Shown: positions 39,401-48,400 of the stretch, piece after piece
Position numbering within the stretch: position 1 is the first letter of the stretch
Layout of the letters: every line of letters begins with the position of its first letter
Assembly (NCBI GenBank): GCA_963682085.1
Contig: OY821614.1
Location: 186,001 to 250,000, forward strand
Origin: Thiodubiliella sp900128405
GTDB taxonomy: Bacteria; Pseudomonadota; Gammaproteobacteria; PS1; Pseudothioglobaceae
Length of the DNA stretch: 64,000 bases
Reading direction: 5' to 3'
Position numbers and translations under genes: made by a program
Notes under the pieces: generated by a model
The model's input: the letters and a program-made list of their open reading frames with translations, nothing else
What the model was told of the DNA's origin: nothing
Databases searched by the model: none

Positions 39401-42400
39401 GCTTGAGCATCATAAACAGTAGTTGTAATGGGGGTGTTGACATCAACATTAATTGCAGTGGGTTGCAAGCCAAATGTTGGGTCTGTGGTATCTATGACAA
39501 TAGGCGAAGTATTTTTACTTATATCTGAGACATTGCCAACTGCATCGGTTTGCCTGACCTGAATGGCATTAGCCGCATAAGTGGCATTATTAGCTAGCGT
39601 GAAACTATTGCCTGTGCCGTCAACAAAGCCATTATCACCACTAATAGAATACTGCCAAGTTGCATTCAATTCTAAATTATTAATAGTAATCACGCCATTA
39701 CTGGTAATGCCATCGTTATCTAATAGACCTGTATCTACAAAGGAAAATACTGGTTGAGCTGGTTTGACTGTGTCAACCGCTGTTGTTATCGAACTTAAAC
39801 CCGTAACACCGACACTATTGCCATTACCAGAAAGGTTAACGGTAACCGTGTAATCACCTTGGGTAAGTTTTGAAGTCCAAGTGCTATCATTGGCTAAAGT
39901 CCAAGTGTTATCACTAGCATTAACACTTGGAAGATTGGCACTAATTGTATGAACAGTAGCATTACCTTGCTTAAAGACAATACTACTAATATTTATTGAA
40001 GTTACTGTGCCAATGATTGCAACTGTGCCACTTAAAGTAGTTGCCGCCATCTCATTAGCATTGATTTTATCATCATCACCAATACCGCTCCAAATAACTG
40101 AAGTAGATAAACCAATCATTTTTACTGATACAGTAATAGGCTGTTCTGCCTCATTGCCTGCAACATCAGTAGCAACAATGGTAACTGTGTCGTTATCATG
40201 CGCTATTGCTTGTATTGTTTTGTAAGTTAGTATTCCAGTGTCAGTAGTAATCGCAAATTTATCGGCATTTGTCCCTTTTATGCGATAAGTAATACCTTCA
40301 TCTGCATTACCACTATTAAGGTTGGTTGCTTGAGCATCATAAACAGTAGTTGTAATAGGGGTGTTGACATCAACTTTAATTGCAGTAGGTTGCAAGCCAA
40401 ATGTTGGGTCTGTGTTATCTACGACAATACGCAAAGTATTTTTACCTATATCTGAAACATTGCCAACTGCATCGGTTTGCCTAACCTGAATGGCATTAGC
40501 CGCATAAGTGGCATTATCAGCTAGCGTAAAACTACTGCCTGTGCCATTAACGAAGTCATTACCATTATTAACAGAATACTGCCAAGTTGCATTCACTTCT
40601 AAACCATTAACAGTAATCAAGCCATTATTGGTAATGCCATCGTTATCCAATAGACCTGTATCTATAAAGTCAAATGTTGGTTGAGCTGGTTTGCCTGTGT
40701 CAACCGCTGTTGTTATCGAACTTAAACCCGTAACACCGACACTATTGCCATTACCAGAAAGGTTAACGGTAACCGTGTAATCACCTTGGGTAAGTTTTGA
40801 AGTCCAAGTGCTATCATTGGCTAAAGTCCAAGTGTTATCACTAGCATTAACACTTGGAAGATTGGCACTAATTGTATGAACAGTAGTATTACCTTGCTTA
40901 AAGACAATACTACTAATATTTATTGAAGTTACTGTGCCAATGATTGCAACTGTGCCACTTAAAGTAGTTGCTGCCATCTCACTAGCATTGAGTTTATTAT
41001 CATCACCAATACCACTCCAAACAACTGAAGTGGATAAACCAATCATTTTTACTGATACAGTAATAGGCTGTTCTGCCTCATTGCCTGCAACATCAGTAGC
41101 AACAATGGTAACTGTGTCGTTATCATGTGCTGTTGCTTGTATTGTTTTGTAAGTTAGTATTCCAGTGTCAGTAGTAATCGCAAATTTATCGGCATTTGTC
41201 CCTTTTATACTATAAGTAATACCTTCATCTGCATTACCACTATTAAGGTTGGTTGCTTGAGCATCATAAACAGTAGTTGTAATAGGGGTGTTGACATTAA
41301 CTTTAATTGCAGTGGGTTGCAAGTCAAATGTTGGGTCTGTGTTATCTACAATAATACGCAAAGTATTTTTACCTATATCTGAGACATTACCAACTGCATC
41401 GGTTTGCCTAACCTGAATGGTATTAGCCGCATAAGTGGCATTATCAGCTAGCGTAAAACTACTGCCTGTGCCATTAACGAAGTCATTACCATTATTAACA
41501 GAATACTGCCAAGTTGCATTCATTTCTAAATTATTAATAGTAATCAAGCCATTATTGGTAATGCCATCGTTATTTAATGAACCTGTATCTACAAAGTCAA
41601 ATGTTGGTTGAGCTGGTTTGCCTGTGTCAACCGCTGTTGTTATCGAACTTAAACCCGTAACACCGACACTATTGCCATTACCAGAAAGGTTAACGGTAAC
41701 CGTGTAATCACCTTGGGTAAGTTTTGAAGTCCAAGTGCTATCATTGGCTAAAGTCCAAGTGTTATCACTAGCATTAACACTTGGAAGATTGGCACTAATT
41801 GTATGAACAGTAGCATTACCTTGCTTAAAGACAATACTACTAATATTTATTGAAGTTACTGTGCCAATGATTGCAACTGTGCCACTTAAAGTAGTTGCCG
41901 CCATCTCATTGGCATTGATTTTATCATCATCACCAATACCGCTCCAAATAACTGAAGTAGATAAACCAATCATTTTTACTGATACAGTAATAGGCTGTTC
42001 TGCCTCATTGCCTGCAACATCAGTAGCAACAATGGTAACTGTGTCGTTATCATGCGCTATTGCTTGTATTGTTTTGTAAGTTAGTATTCCAGTGTCAGTA
42101 GTAATCGCAAATTTATTGGCATTTGTCCCTTTTATGCGATAAGTAATACCTTCATCTGCATTACCACCATTAAGGTTGGTTGCTTGAGCATCATAAACAG
42201 TAGTTGTAATAGGGGTGTTGACATCAACTTTAATTGCAGTGGGTTGCAAATCAAATGTTGGGTCTGTGTTATCTACGACAATACGCAAAGTATTTTTACT
42301 TATATCTGAGACATTGCCAACTGCATCGGTTTGCCTAACCTGAATGGTATTAACCGCATAAGTGGCATTATTAGCTAGCGTAAAACTATTGCCTGTGCCG

Positions 42401-44889
42401 TCAATAAAGCCATTATCGCCACTAATAGAATACTGCCAAGTTGCACCCACTTCTAAACCATTAACAGTAATCACGCCATTATTGGTAATGCCATCGCTAT
42501 CTAATAGACCTGTATCTTCAAGGGTAAATGTTGGTTGAGCTGGTTTGACTGTGTCAACCGCTGTTGTTATCGAACTTAAACCAGTAACATTGCCACCATT
42601 ACCAGAAAGGTTAACGGTAACCGTGTAATCACCTTGGGTAAGTTTTGAAGTCCAAGTGCTATCATTGGCTAAAGTCCAAGTGTTATCACTAGCATTAACA
42701 CTTGGAAGATTGGCACTAATTGTATGAACAGTAGCATTACCTTGCTTAAAGACAATACTACTAATATTTATTGAAGTTACTGCGCCAATGATTGCAACTG
42801 TGCCACTTAAAGTAGTTGCTGCCATCTCATTAGCATTGATTTTATTATCATCACCAATGCCACTCCAAACAACTGAAGTGGATAAACCGATCGTTTTTAC
42901 CGATACAGTAATAAGTTGTTCCGCCTCATTGCCTGCAACATCAGTAGCAACAATGGTAACTGTGTCGTTATCATGCACTGTTGCTTGTATTGTTTTGTAA
43001 GTTAGTATTCCAGTGTCAGTAGTAATCGAAAATTTATCGGCATTTGTCCCTTTTATACTATAAGTAATACCTTCATCTGCATTGCCACCATTAAGGTTGG
43101 TTGCTTGAGCATCATAAACAGTAGTTGCAATGGGGGCGTTGACATTAACATTAACTTCAGTGGGTTGCAAGTTAAACATTGGGCCTGTGTTATCTACGAC
43201 AATACGCGCAATATTTTTACTTATATCTGAGACATTACCAGCCATATCGGTTTGTCTAATTTGAATGGCATTAGCCTCATAAGTGGTATTATTAGCTAGC
43301 GTAAAATGATTTCCTGTACCGTTAGTGAAGCCATTATCACCACTAGTAGAATACTGCCAAGTTGCACCCACTTCTAAATTATTAATAGTAATCACGCCAT
43401 TATTGGTAATGCCATCGTTATTTAATGAACCTGTATCTTCAAGGGTAAATTCTGGTTGAGCTGGTTTGCCCCTGTCAACCGTTATTGCTATCAAACTTGG
43501 ATTCGTAACATTGACACCGTTACCAGAAAGGTTAACGGTAACTGTGTAATCACCTTGGGTAAGTTGTGAAGTCCAAGTGTCGTCATTGCCTAAGGTCCAA
43601 GTGTTATCACTATTAATCTTTGGAAGATTGTTGCTAATTGTATGAATGTCAGTATTACCTTGCTTAAAGACAATGCTACGAATACTTATTGAATTAACTG
43701 TACCTATGATTGTCACTGTGCCACTTAAAGTAGTTACTGCCATCTCACTAGCATTGATTTCATTATCATCACCAATACCATTCCAAGCAACTGAAGTAGA
43801 TAAACTAGACTCTTCTACCGATACAGTAATAAGTTGTTCTGTTTCATTGCCTGCAATATCAGTGGCAATAATAGTAACTTTGTGATCACCTACTTGAGTT
43901 TGTTTGTCTTTATACCTTAATTCGCCAGTAGTACTGTTAATCGTAAATTTTTCTTTTTGAAAGCCGCTTTTTAAAGTGTAACTAACTGTATCATCATCTG
44001 TTTCTGCCGTATATATTATTTCTGATGCATCAGTATCTTTTTCAACATTAGCAGTAGTTGAGCTGGTAAACACAGATTTTTCTGTATCTATGATAATATC
44101 TGAAGTTTCGTTAATTTTAGTTACGCCTAAAAGATTGCCAGCTGCATCAAGTTTCTTAATTTGAATGGCACCAGCAACATAAGTGCCATCATCCAGTGTA
44201 AAACTCCCGACTGTGCTAGACTTAAAGGTAGCACCACCATCAGTGGAATACTCCCAAGTTTCGCCTTCTTTCAAACCATCGACAATAATCGTATTATCGT
44301 TGGTAATGTTATCGTTTTTTGATAAGCCTGTATCTTTAAAGGAAAAACTTAGTTTGTCATCATCGCCACCATCATCGCCACTACTACTAGCAACTACAAC
44401 GGCTGCAACTACAATGGCAGCTACGATTCCTACATCTGAAGCGATAACATCAGAAAAATTTTGAGTATCATCTGTGCTTACCGCACTAGATTCTGTAGAA
44501 ACAATAGACCGATCACCATAAAAATACACAATTTGCGTGCCATCTTCTAAAGCGAAGGACACATCAGCAACAATATGGTAAAGCCCACCATCTTCGGTGG
44601 GTAGAGAAACTAAACAAGATAAATCAGTTGCACAAACAGCAAAATAGTTGTCAAAAATAATAACACCTTTTTCTAATGCCACTTCTAAATCATCGCCGAC
44701 TTTTTTGGCAATTAGACTTGACTTTTTAGCATCAAAATCTTTAGCATTTAATTGATAAGCCGTGCCCGCTTGGACTTGAATATGTTGAACACCTTTGGTG
44801 ATAAAAATAACTTCTTCGTTGAGTTTATCAGCGACTTTTTGCGCTTTATTTTGTAATACCATAACTTGTTTTTGTGTTTTTACTTGCAT
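33445..44889 (-). CDS. Adhesin gene 7: giant type I secreted FG-GAP/Ig-like repeat protein, 3814 aa, nine stalk units
   Basis: This is the largest member. The prefix module and Val/Ala hydrophobic stretch are followed by a short Gly/Asp linker, and the first Ig-like/cadherin-like pair ends near 359. Nine a-b-c units span about 360-3131. In each, domain a starts LSTSV.WSGIGDD, domain b runs from FVDTG to IVVDNTDP, and cadherin-like domain c ends ITVSVK. Units 3-8 are nearly identical. Seven blades span about 3132-3611: blade 1 is short (DVSGIVSNAG), blade 3 has a short loop (SIEAESRAGKSH) and blade 6 lacks two residues (DVSGSVSTAG). The tail spans 3612-3814. Such a stalk would hold the propeller far from the surface. 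The start has AAAGG before the ATG. No frameshift is seen despite the repetition. Confidence 0.93.
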   Translation of the reverse strand: MQVKTQKQVMVLQNKAQKVADKLNEEVIFITKGVQHIQVQAGTAYQLNAKDFDAKKSSLIAKKVGDDLEVALEKGVIIFDNYFAVCATDLSCLVSLPTEDGGLYHIVADVSFALEDGTQIVYFYGDRSIVSTESSAVSTDDTQNFSDVIASDVGIVAAIVVAAVVVASSSGDDGGDDDKLSFSFKDTGLSKNDNITNDNTIIVDGLKEGETWEYSTDGGATFKSSTVGSFTLDDGTYVAGAIQIKKLDAAGNLLGVTKINETSDIIIDTEKSVFTSSTTANVEKDTDASEIIYTAETDDDTVSYTLKSGFQKEKFTINSTTGELRYKDKQTQVGDHKVTIIATDIAGNETEQLITVSVEESSLSTSVAWNGIGDDNEINASEMAVTTLSGTVTIIGTVNSISIRSIVFKQGNTDIHTISNNLPKINSDNTWTLGNDDTWTSQLTQGDYTVTVNLSGNGVNVTNPSLIAITVDRGKPAQPEFTLEDTGSLNNDGITNNGVITINNLEVGATWQYSTSGDNGFTNGTGNHFTLANNTTYEANAIQIRQTDMAGNVSDISKNIARIVVDNTGPMFNLQPTEVNVNVNAPIATTVYDAQATNLNGGNADEGITYSIKGTNADKFSITTDTGILTYKTIQATVHDNDTVTIVATDVAGNEAEQLITVSVKTIGLSTSVVWSGIGDDNKINANEMAATTLSGTVAIIGAVTSINISSIVFKQGNATVHTISANLPSVNASDNTWTLANDSTWTSKLTQGDYTVTVNLSGNGGNVTGLSSITTAVDTVKPAQPTFTLEDTGLLDSDGITNNGVITVNGLEVGATWQYSISGDNGFIDGTGNSFTLANNATYAVNTIQVRQTDAVGNVSDISKNTLRIVVDNTDPTFDLQPTAIKVDVNTPITTTVYDAQATNLNGGNADEGITYRIKGTNANKFAITTDTGILTYKTIQAIAHDNDTVTIVATDVAGNEAEQPITVSVKMIGLSTSVIWSGIGDDDKINANEMAATTLSGTVAIIGTVTSINISSIVFKQGNATVHTISANLPSVNASDNTWTLANDSTWTSKLTQGDYTVTVNLSGNGNSVGVTGLSSITTAVDTGKPAQPTFDFVDTGSLNNDGITNNGLITINNLEMNATWQYSVNNGNDFVNGTGSSFTLADNATYAANTIQVRQTDAVGNVSDIGKNTLRIIVDNTDPTFDLQPTAIKVNVNTPITTTVYDAQATNLNSGNADEGITYSIKGTNADKFAITTDTGILTYKTIQATAHDNDTVTIVATDVAGNEAEQPITVSVKMIGLSTSVVWSGIGDDNKLNASEMAATTLSGTVAIIGTVTSINISSIVFKQGNTTVHTISANLPSVNASDNTWTLANDSTWTSKLTQGDYTVTVNLSGNGNSVGVTGLSSITTAVDTGKPAQPTFDFIDTGLLDNDGITNNGLITVNGLEVNATWQYSVNNGNDFVNGTGSSFTLADNATYAANAIQVRQTDAVGNVSDIGKNTLRIVVDNTDPTFGLQPTAIKVDVNTPITTTVYDAQATNLNSGNADEGITYRIKGTNADKFAITTDTGILTYKTIQAIAHDNDTVTIVATDVAGNEAEQPITVSVKMIGLSTSVIWSGIGDDDKINANEMAATTLSGTVAIIGTVTSINISSIVFKQGNATVHTISANLPSVNASDNTWTLANDSTWTSKLTQGDYTVTVNLSGNGNSVGVTGLSSITTAVDTVKPAQPVFSFVDTGLLDNDGITSNGVITINNLELNATWQYSISGDNGFVDGTGNSFTLANNATYAANAIQVRQTDAVGNVSDISKNTSPIVIDTTDPTFGLQPTAINVDVNTPITTTVYDAQATNLNSGNADEGITYRIKGTNANKFAITTDTGILTYKTIQATAHDNDTVTIVATDVAGNEAEQPITVSVKMIGLSTSVVWSGIGDDNKINASEMAATTLSGTVAIIGTVTSINISSIVFKQGNTTVHTISANLPSVNASDNTWTLGNSDTWTSKLTQGDYTVIVYLSGNGNSVGVTDSSSITTAIDTVKPAQPTFDFVDTGLLNNDGITNNGVITVNGLEVGATWQYSISGDNGFTNGTGNSFTLADNATYAVNAIQVRQTDAVGNVSDIGKNTLRIVVDNTDPTFGLQPTAIKVDVNTPITTTVYDAQATNLNSGNADEGITYSIKGTNADKFAITTDTGILTYKTIQATAHDNDTVTIVATDVAGNEAEQPITVSVKMIGLSTSVVWSGIGDDNKLNASEMAATTLSGTVAIIGTVTSINISSIVFKQGNTTVHTISANLPSVNASDNTWTLANDSTWTSKLTQGDYTVTVYLSGNDNSVGVTDSSSITTAVDTVKPAQPTFDFVDTGLLNNDGITNNGVITVNGLEVGATWQYSISGDNGFTNGTGNSFTLADNATYAVNAIQVRQTDAGGNVSDISKNTLRIVVDNTDPTFGLQPTAIKVDVNTPITTTVYDAQATNLNGGNADEGITYRIKGTNADKFAITTDTGILTYKTIQAIAHDNDTVTIVATDVAGNEAEQPITVSVKMIGLSTSVIWSGIGDDDKINANEMAATTLSGTVAIIGTVTSINISSIVFKQGNATVHTISANLPSVNASDNTWTLANDSTWTSKLTQGDYTVTVNLSGNGNSVGVTGLSSITTAVDTGKPAQPTFDFVDTGSLNNDGITNNGLITINNLEMNATWQYSVNNGNDFVNGTGSSFTLADNATYVANTIQVRQTDAVGNVSDIGKNTLRIIVDNTDPTFDLQPTAIKVNVNTPITTTVYDAQATNLSGGTVDEGITYRIKGANADKFAITTDTGILTYKTIQATAHDNDAVTIVATDVAGNEAEQPIIVSVEVMSLSTSVVWSGIGNDNKINVDEMAATTLSGTVTIVGTVNSISISSIVFKQGNTDIHTISTNLPSINASGNTWTLANDSTWTSKLTQGDYTVTVNLSGNSGNVTDSSSITTAIDTVKPAQPTFDFVDTGSLNNDGITNNGVITVNGLEVGATWQYSISGDNGFVDGTNNSFTLADNATYAVNAIQVRQTDAVGNVSDISKNTSPIVIDTTDPIFERQSTVVNANINTPITTTVYDAQATNLSGGTVDEDITYRIKGTNADKFSITTDTGILTYKTIQTSVHNDTVTIVATDVAGNETERSITVSVKTLVQGFAINGENAGDVSGIVSNAGDVNGDGLDDLIVGAWKADSNGEIDSGKSYVIFGKIDSTTINLSAIASGTGGFVINGEHTLDSSGDSVSNAGDVNGDGLDDLIVGAWGADPSSKEKAGKSYVIFGKKDSTAIELSAIASGTGGFVINGENAGDESGFPVSTAGDINGDGLDDLIVGSIEAESRAGKSHVIFGKTDGTVIELSAITSGTGGFVINGENANDQSSTSISNAGDVNGDGLDDLIIGAFGADVSGKSNAGKSYVIFGKKDSTTIDLSAIASGSDTGGFVINGEDVDDISGRSVSNAGDVNGDGLDDLIVGAKLADPDSKSNAGKSYVVFGKTDSTAINLSAIASGTGGFVINGEDVDDVSGSVSTAGDVNGDGLDDLIVGTPYKIQNGISKVGKFHVIFGKKDNTAIDLSAIASGTGGFVINGENVSSFRGISVSTAGDVNGDGLDDLIVGALGPEKGVHPGKSYVIFGKTDTNAINLTQLNGDLKYAIDHLGDKNANTLTGNSNDEIFVAGAGDDTLIGNGGMDVLNAGAGNDTITINASNIAVLAQTGAGNRARVDGGGNIDTLELDGSGLTLDLTNISNIRIQDIEKIDITGSGDNDLTLNLNDVLDASTSTNILKVLGNNGDSVNASGFAKISGVKTEGSITYDVYVHSDANTDANAALWIQQDVGVVL
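35495..43812 (-). repeat. Nine tandem 0.92-kb stalk units in gene 7, with nested duplication
   Basis: Equivalent sites recur at about 36299, 37226, 38153, 39080, 40007, 40934 and 41861, exactly 927 bp apart, then at 42782 and 43700 after slightly shorter units (921 and 918 bp). The 219-bp segments at 37226, 40007 and 41861 give identical antisense translations, and so do those at 38153 and 40934. The first two sites of each set are 2781 bp (three units) apart, which shows a block duplication superimposed on the single-unit repeat. Confidence 0.9.
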
Positions 44890-44961
44890 AATTTACCTTT
44901 TTGACTTTTATTTTATTTTCCTTACTACCCTTATCCTGCCTAGCTTAAAGTAGCAAGCGTA

Positions 44962-44995
44962 ATTATACAATACAATATTTATAATATCCTCATGA
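44962..44995 (-). promoter_or_regulatory. Candidate promoter of gene 7, class B leader
   Basis: The TATAAT box is at 44967-44962, 73 nt before the ATG. Upstream is TTTTTTCATGAGGATAT (minus strand). Confidence 0.5.
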
Positions 44996-45098
44996 AAAAA
45001 TAATTATCTCCATTCCCAAATGTGAACTTAAAATAAAGTAAAAAAGCTCTATATTTAAGTCATTTTGGACGCTAATTTTTCAAAGTCAATATACCGAA

Positions 45099-45126
45099 TT
45101 TTCACCCTTTGTCTAGCGGGGTGAAA
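45099..45126. repeat. Recurrent spacer palindrome
   Basis: TTTTCACCC and GGGGTGAAA arms flank a core in which TTGGCTAGC has become TTGTCTAGC. Confidence 0.6.
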
Positions 45127-45459
45127 TGGTAACCAAGAGCAATAATGAAGTGATTATCTAAACCACCTAAAACCTTGATTTGTTCATACTTGTGCAGTGG
45201 AGGAGGGTGCTAGTATCAATATAAATACCATAAGTAACTAACTTCATTAACATCGCTATTCCTGTTCATGCCTTTAGCGTCAACCTAAGTGCTTTGACAG
45301 AGTCATCACCTATATTACTGCTTGCAACAATAAGCGCTTACCCTGTTTTTCAAATGTTAAATCGTGTCATAATAATTGTGCCAAAATTACAAACTTAAAC
45401 CTTAAGAGACTTTTATACATCAATACATAAAACTAAAATAACTGGTTTTATTCCTTTTT

Positions 45460-48400
45460 TTACAAAAGAACCCCAACACCTTGTTGAATCCAAAGTGCAG
45501 CTTCAGCATCAGTATTAGCACTACTATGAGTATAAACATCATAGGTAATACTACCTTCAATCTCGGCACCTGATATCTTAGCAAACCCTGAAGCATTCAC
45601 AGAGTCGCCACCATTGCCTAATACTTTGAGAATATTGGTGCTGGTAGAGGCATCTAATACATCATTTAGACTAAGTGTTAGAGTGTTGTTGCCTGAACCA
45701 ATAATGTCTATTTTCTCAATATCCTGAATACGGGCATTGTGGATGTTGGTTAAATCTAGGGTTAAGCCACTACCATCTAGTGTTAGCGTGTCAATGTTAC
45801 CACCACCATCCACACGAGCACGGTTGCCTGCACCTGTTTGTGCTAATGCAGTGATGTTGCTGGCATTGATAATAATGGTATCGTTACCTGCACCTGCGTT
45901 GAAAACATCCATACCACCGTTACCTATTAGAATGTCGTCGCCCATGCCAGTAACGAATATTTCATCATCACTAGCACCTGTGAAGGTGTTGTCCTTTTCA
46001 TTACCTAAATAGTCAATGGCGTATTTTAAGTCGCCACTAAGTTTGGTTAAATCAATAGCATCGGTGTCGGTTTTACCGAAGATAACATAGGATTTACCTG
46101 CACTTTCTTTATTGCTTGGGTTGACTTCCCAAGCACCAACAATCAAATCATCCAAGCCATCGCCGTTGATATCGCCTGCGGTGGAGACTGAGTGGCCACT
46201 TGAATCACTCATATTCTCGCCGTTTATCACAAACCCCCCTGTGCCATTGGAAATAGCAGAGAGGTCAATTGCTGTGCTGTCGGTTTTACCAAAAATGACA
46301 TAGGATTTACCTATGCTTTCAGGGCGTGAGCCTATTTTATAAGGAGCACCAACAATCACATCATCCAAGCCATCGCCGTTAACATCGCCTGCGGTGGAGA
46401 CTGAGCAGCCACTCAAATCATACGCATTCTCGCCGTTAATAACAAACCCCCCTGTGCCACTAGCAATAGCAGAGAGGTCAACTGCTGTGCTGTCGGTTTT
46501 ACCGAAGATGACATAGGATTTTCCTGCGCCTAGTTTACCGTTTAGGTCAGCATATTGAGCACCAACAATCAAATCATCTAAGCCATCGCCGTTGACATCG
46601 CCTGCGTTGGAAACTGAGTCACCACTGAAATCACCCTTATTCTCGCCATTAATAACAAAGCCTCCTGTGCCACTACCATTGGTAATAGCAGAGAGGTCAA
46701 TTTCTGTGCTGTCTTTTTTGCCGAAGATGACATAGGATTTTCCTGCTGCTTTTTTACCGTTTACATTGGAATTTAAAGAACCAATAATCAAATCATCTAA
46801 GCCATCGCCATTAACATCGCCTGCGCTGGAGACTGAGGCGCCAATGTAAATATTCGCATTCTTGCTGTTAATAACAAAACCCCCTGTGTCCATAGTAGAT
46901 AGGTTGATTGCTGTGTTGTCGGTTTTACCGAAAATAACATAGGATACATGGGACCAAATATTACCAATAATCAAATCATCCAAGCCATCGCCGTTGACAT
47001 CGCCTGCACTGGAGACTGACCAGCCTATCCGTTCAAACTGATCCGAACCGTTAATAACGAAGCCCCCTGTGCCACTGGCAATGGCGGATAGGTTGATTGC
47101 TGTATTGTTGGCTTTACCGAAGATGATATAGGATTTACCTGCGCCTAATTCACCGTTTGAGGTGGCATGATGGGCGCCAACAATCAAATCATCCAAGCCA
47201 TCGCCGTTGACATCGCCTGCGTTGGAGACTGAGCGACCACTTAAACTACTCTGACCCTCACCGTTAATAACAAACCCCCCTATGCCACTAGCAATAGCAG
47301 ATAGCTTGATTGCTGTGCTGTCGGTTTTACCGAAAATAACATAGGATTTACCTGCGTCCATTTTATTTGAATCAGCTCTAGGAGCACCAACAATAACATC
47401 ATCCAAGCCATCGCCGTTGACATCGCCTGCGTTGGAGACTGAGCGACCACTCTGATCATTCGCATTCTCACCGTTGATAATAAAGCCTTGTGCCGGTTTT
47501 TCTTTCACCAATATGGTAATAAGTTGTTCTGTCTCATTACCTGCAACATCAGTAGCAATAATGGTAACTGTGTCGCTATCATGCGCTGATGTTTGTATTG
47601 CTTTGTAAGTTAGTATTCCAGTGTCATTGGTAATCGAAAATTTATCAATATTTTTTCCTTTTATGCGATAAGAAATACCTTCATCTGCATTACCACCATT
47701 AAGGTTGGTTGCTTGAGCATCATAAACAGTAGTTGTAATAGGAGTGTTGACATCAACTTTAATTTTAGTGGATTGCAAGTCAAATGTTGGGTCTGTGTTA
47801 TCTACGACAATACGCAAAGTATTTTTACCTATATCTGAGACATTACCAACTGCATCGGTTTGCCTAACCTGAATGGCATTAACCGCATAAGTGGCATTAT
47901 CAGCTAGCGTAAAACTACTGCCTGTGCCATTAACGAAGTCATTACCATTATTAACAGAATACTGCCAAGTTGCATTCATTTCTAAATTATTAATAGTAAT
48001 CAAGCCATTATTGGTAATACCATCGTTCTTTAGCAGACCTGTATCTACAAAGTCAAATGTTGGTTGAGCTGGTTTGACTGTGTCAACCGCTGTTGTTATT
48101 GAACTTAAACCCGTAACACCGACACCATTGCCATTGCCAGAAAGGTTAACGGTAACCGTGTAATCACCTTGGGTAAGTTTTGAAGTCCAAGTATCGCTAT
48201 TGCCTAAAGTCCAAGTGTTATCACTAGTATTAACACTTGGAAGATTGGCGCTAATTGTATGAACAGTAGTATTACCTTGCTTAAAGACAATACTACTAAT
48301 ATTTATTGAATTCACTGTGCCAGTGATTGCCACTGTGCCACTTAAAGTAGTTGCTGCCATTTCATTAGCATTGATTTTATTGTCATCACCAATACTGCTC

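Larger units (their letters stand above)
44890..45459. other. Long spacer between genes 8 and 7
   Basis: It is nearly identical in order and sequence to the spacer between genes 10 and 9: gene 7 leader, ATTCCCAAATGTG, the conserved GGACGCTAATTTTTCAAAG block, a palindrome (45099-45126), a disrupted fossil C-terminus (about 45184-45234) and distal block. The stop-proximal hairpin of gene 8 is degraded. It has no intact gene. Confidence 0.6.

Noticed and set aside
37226..42079. Regularly spaced plus-strand open frames of about 72 codons, identical in several copies
   Set aside because: They are antisense shadows of the repeated stalk units: same period (927 bp), biased composition, no ribosome-binding sites, and they vary exactly as the minus-strand genes do.
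35495..43812. CRISPR array or satellite DNA
   Set aside because: The repeat period is about 0.92 kb, the frame is continuous and the units encode folded-domain sequence with no repeat-spacer structure.
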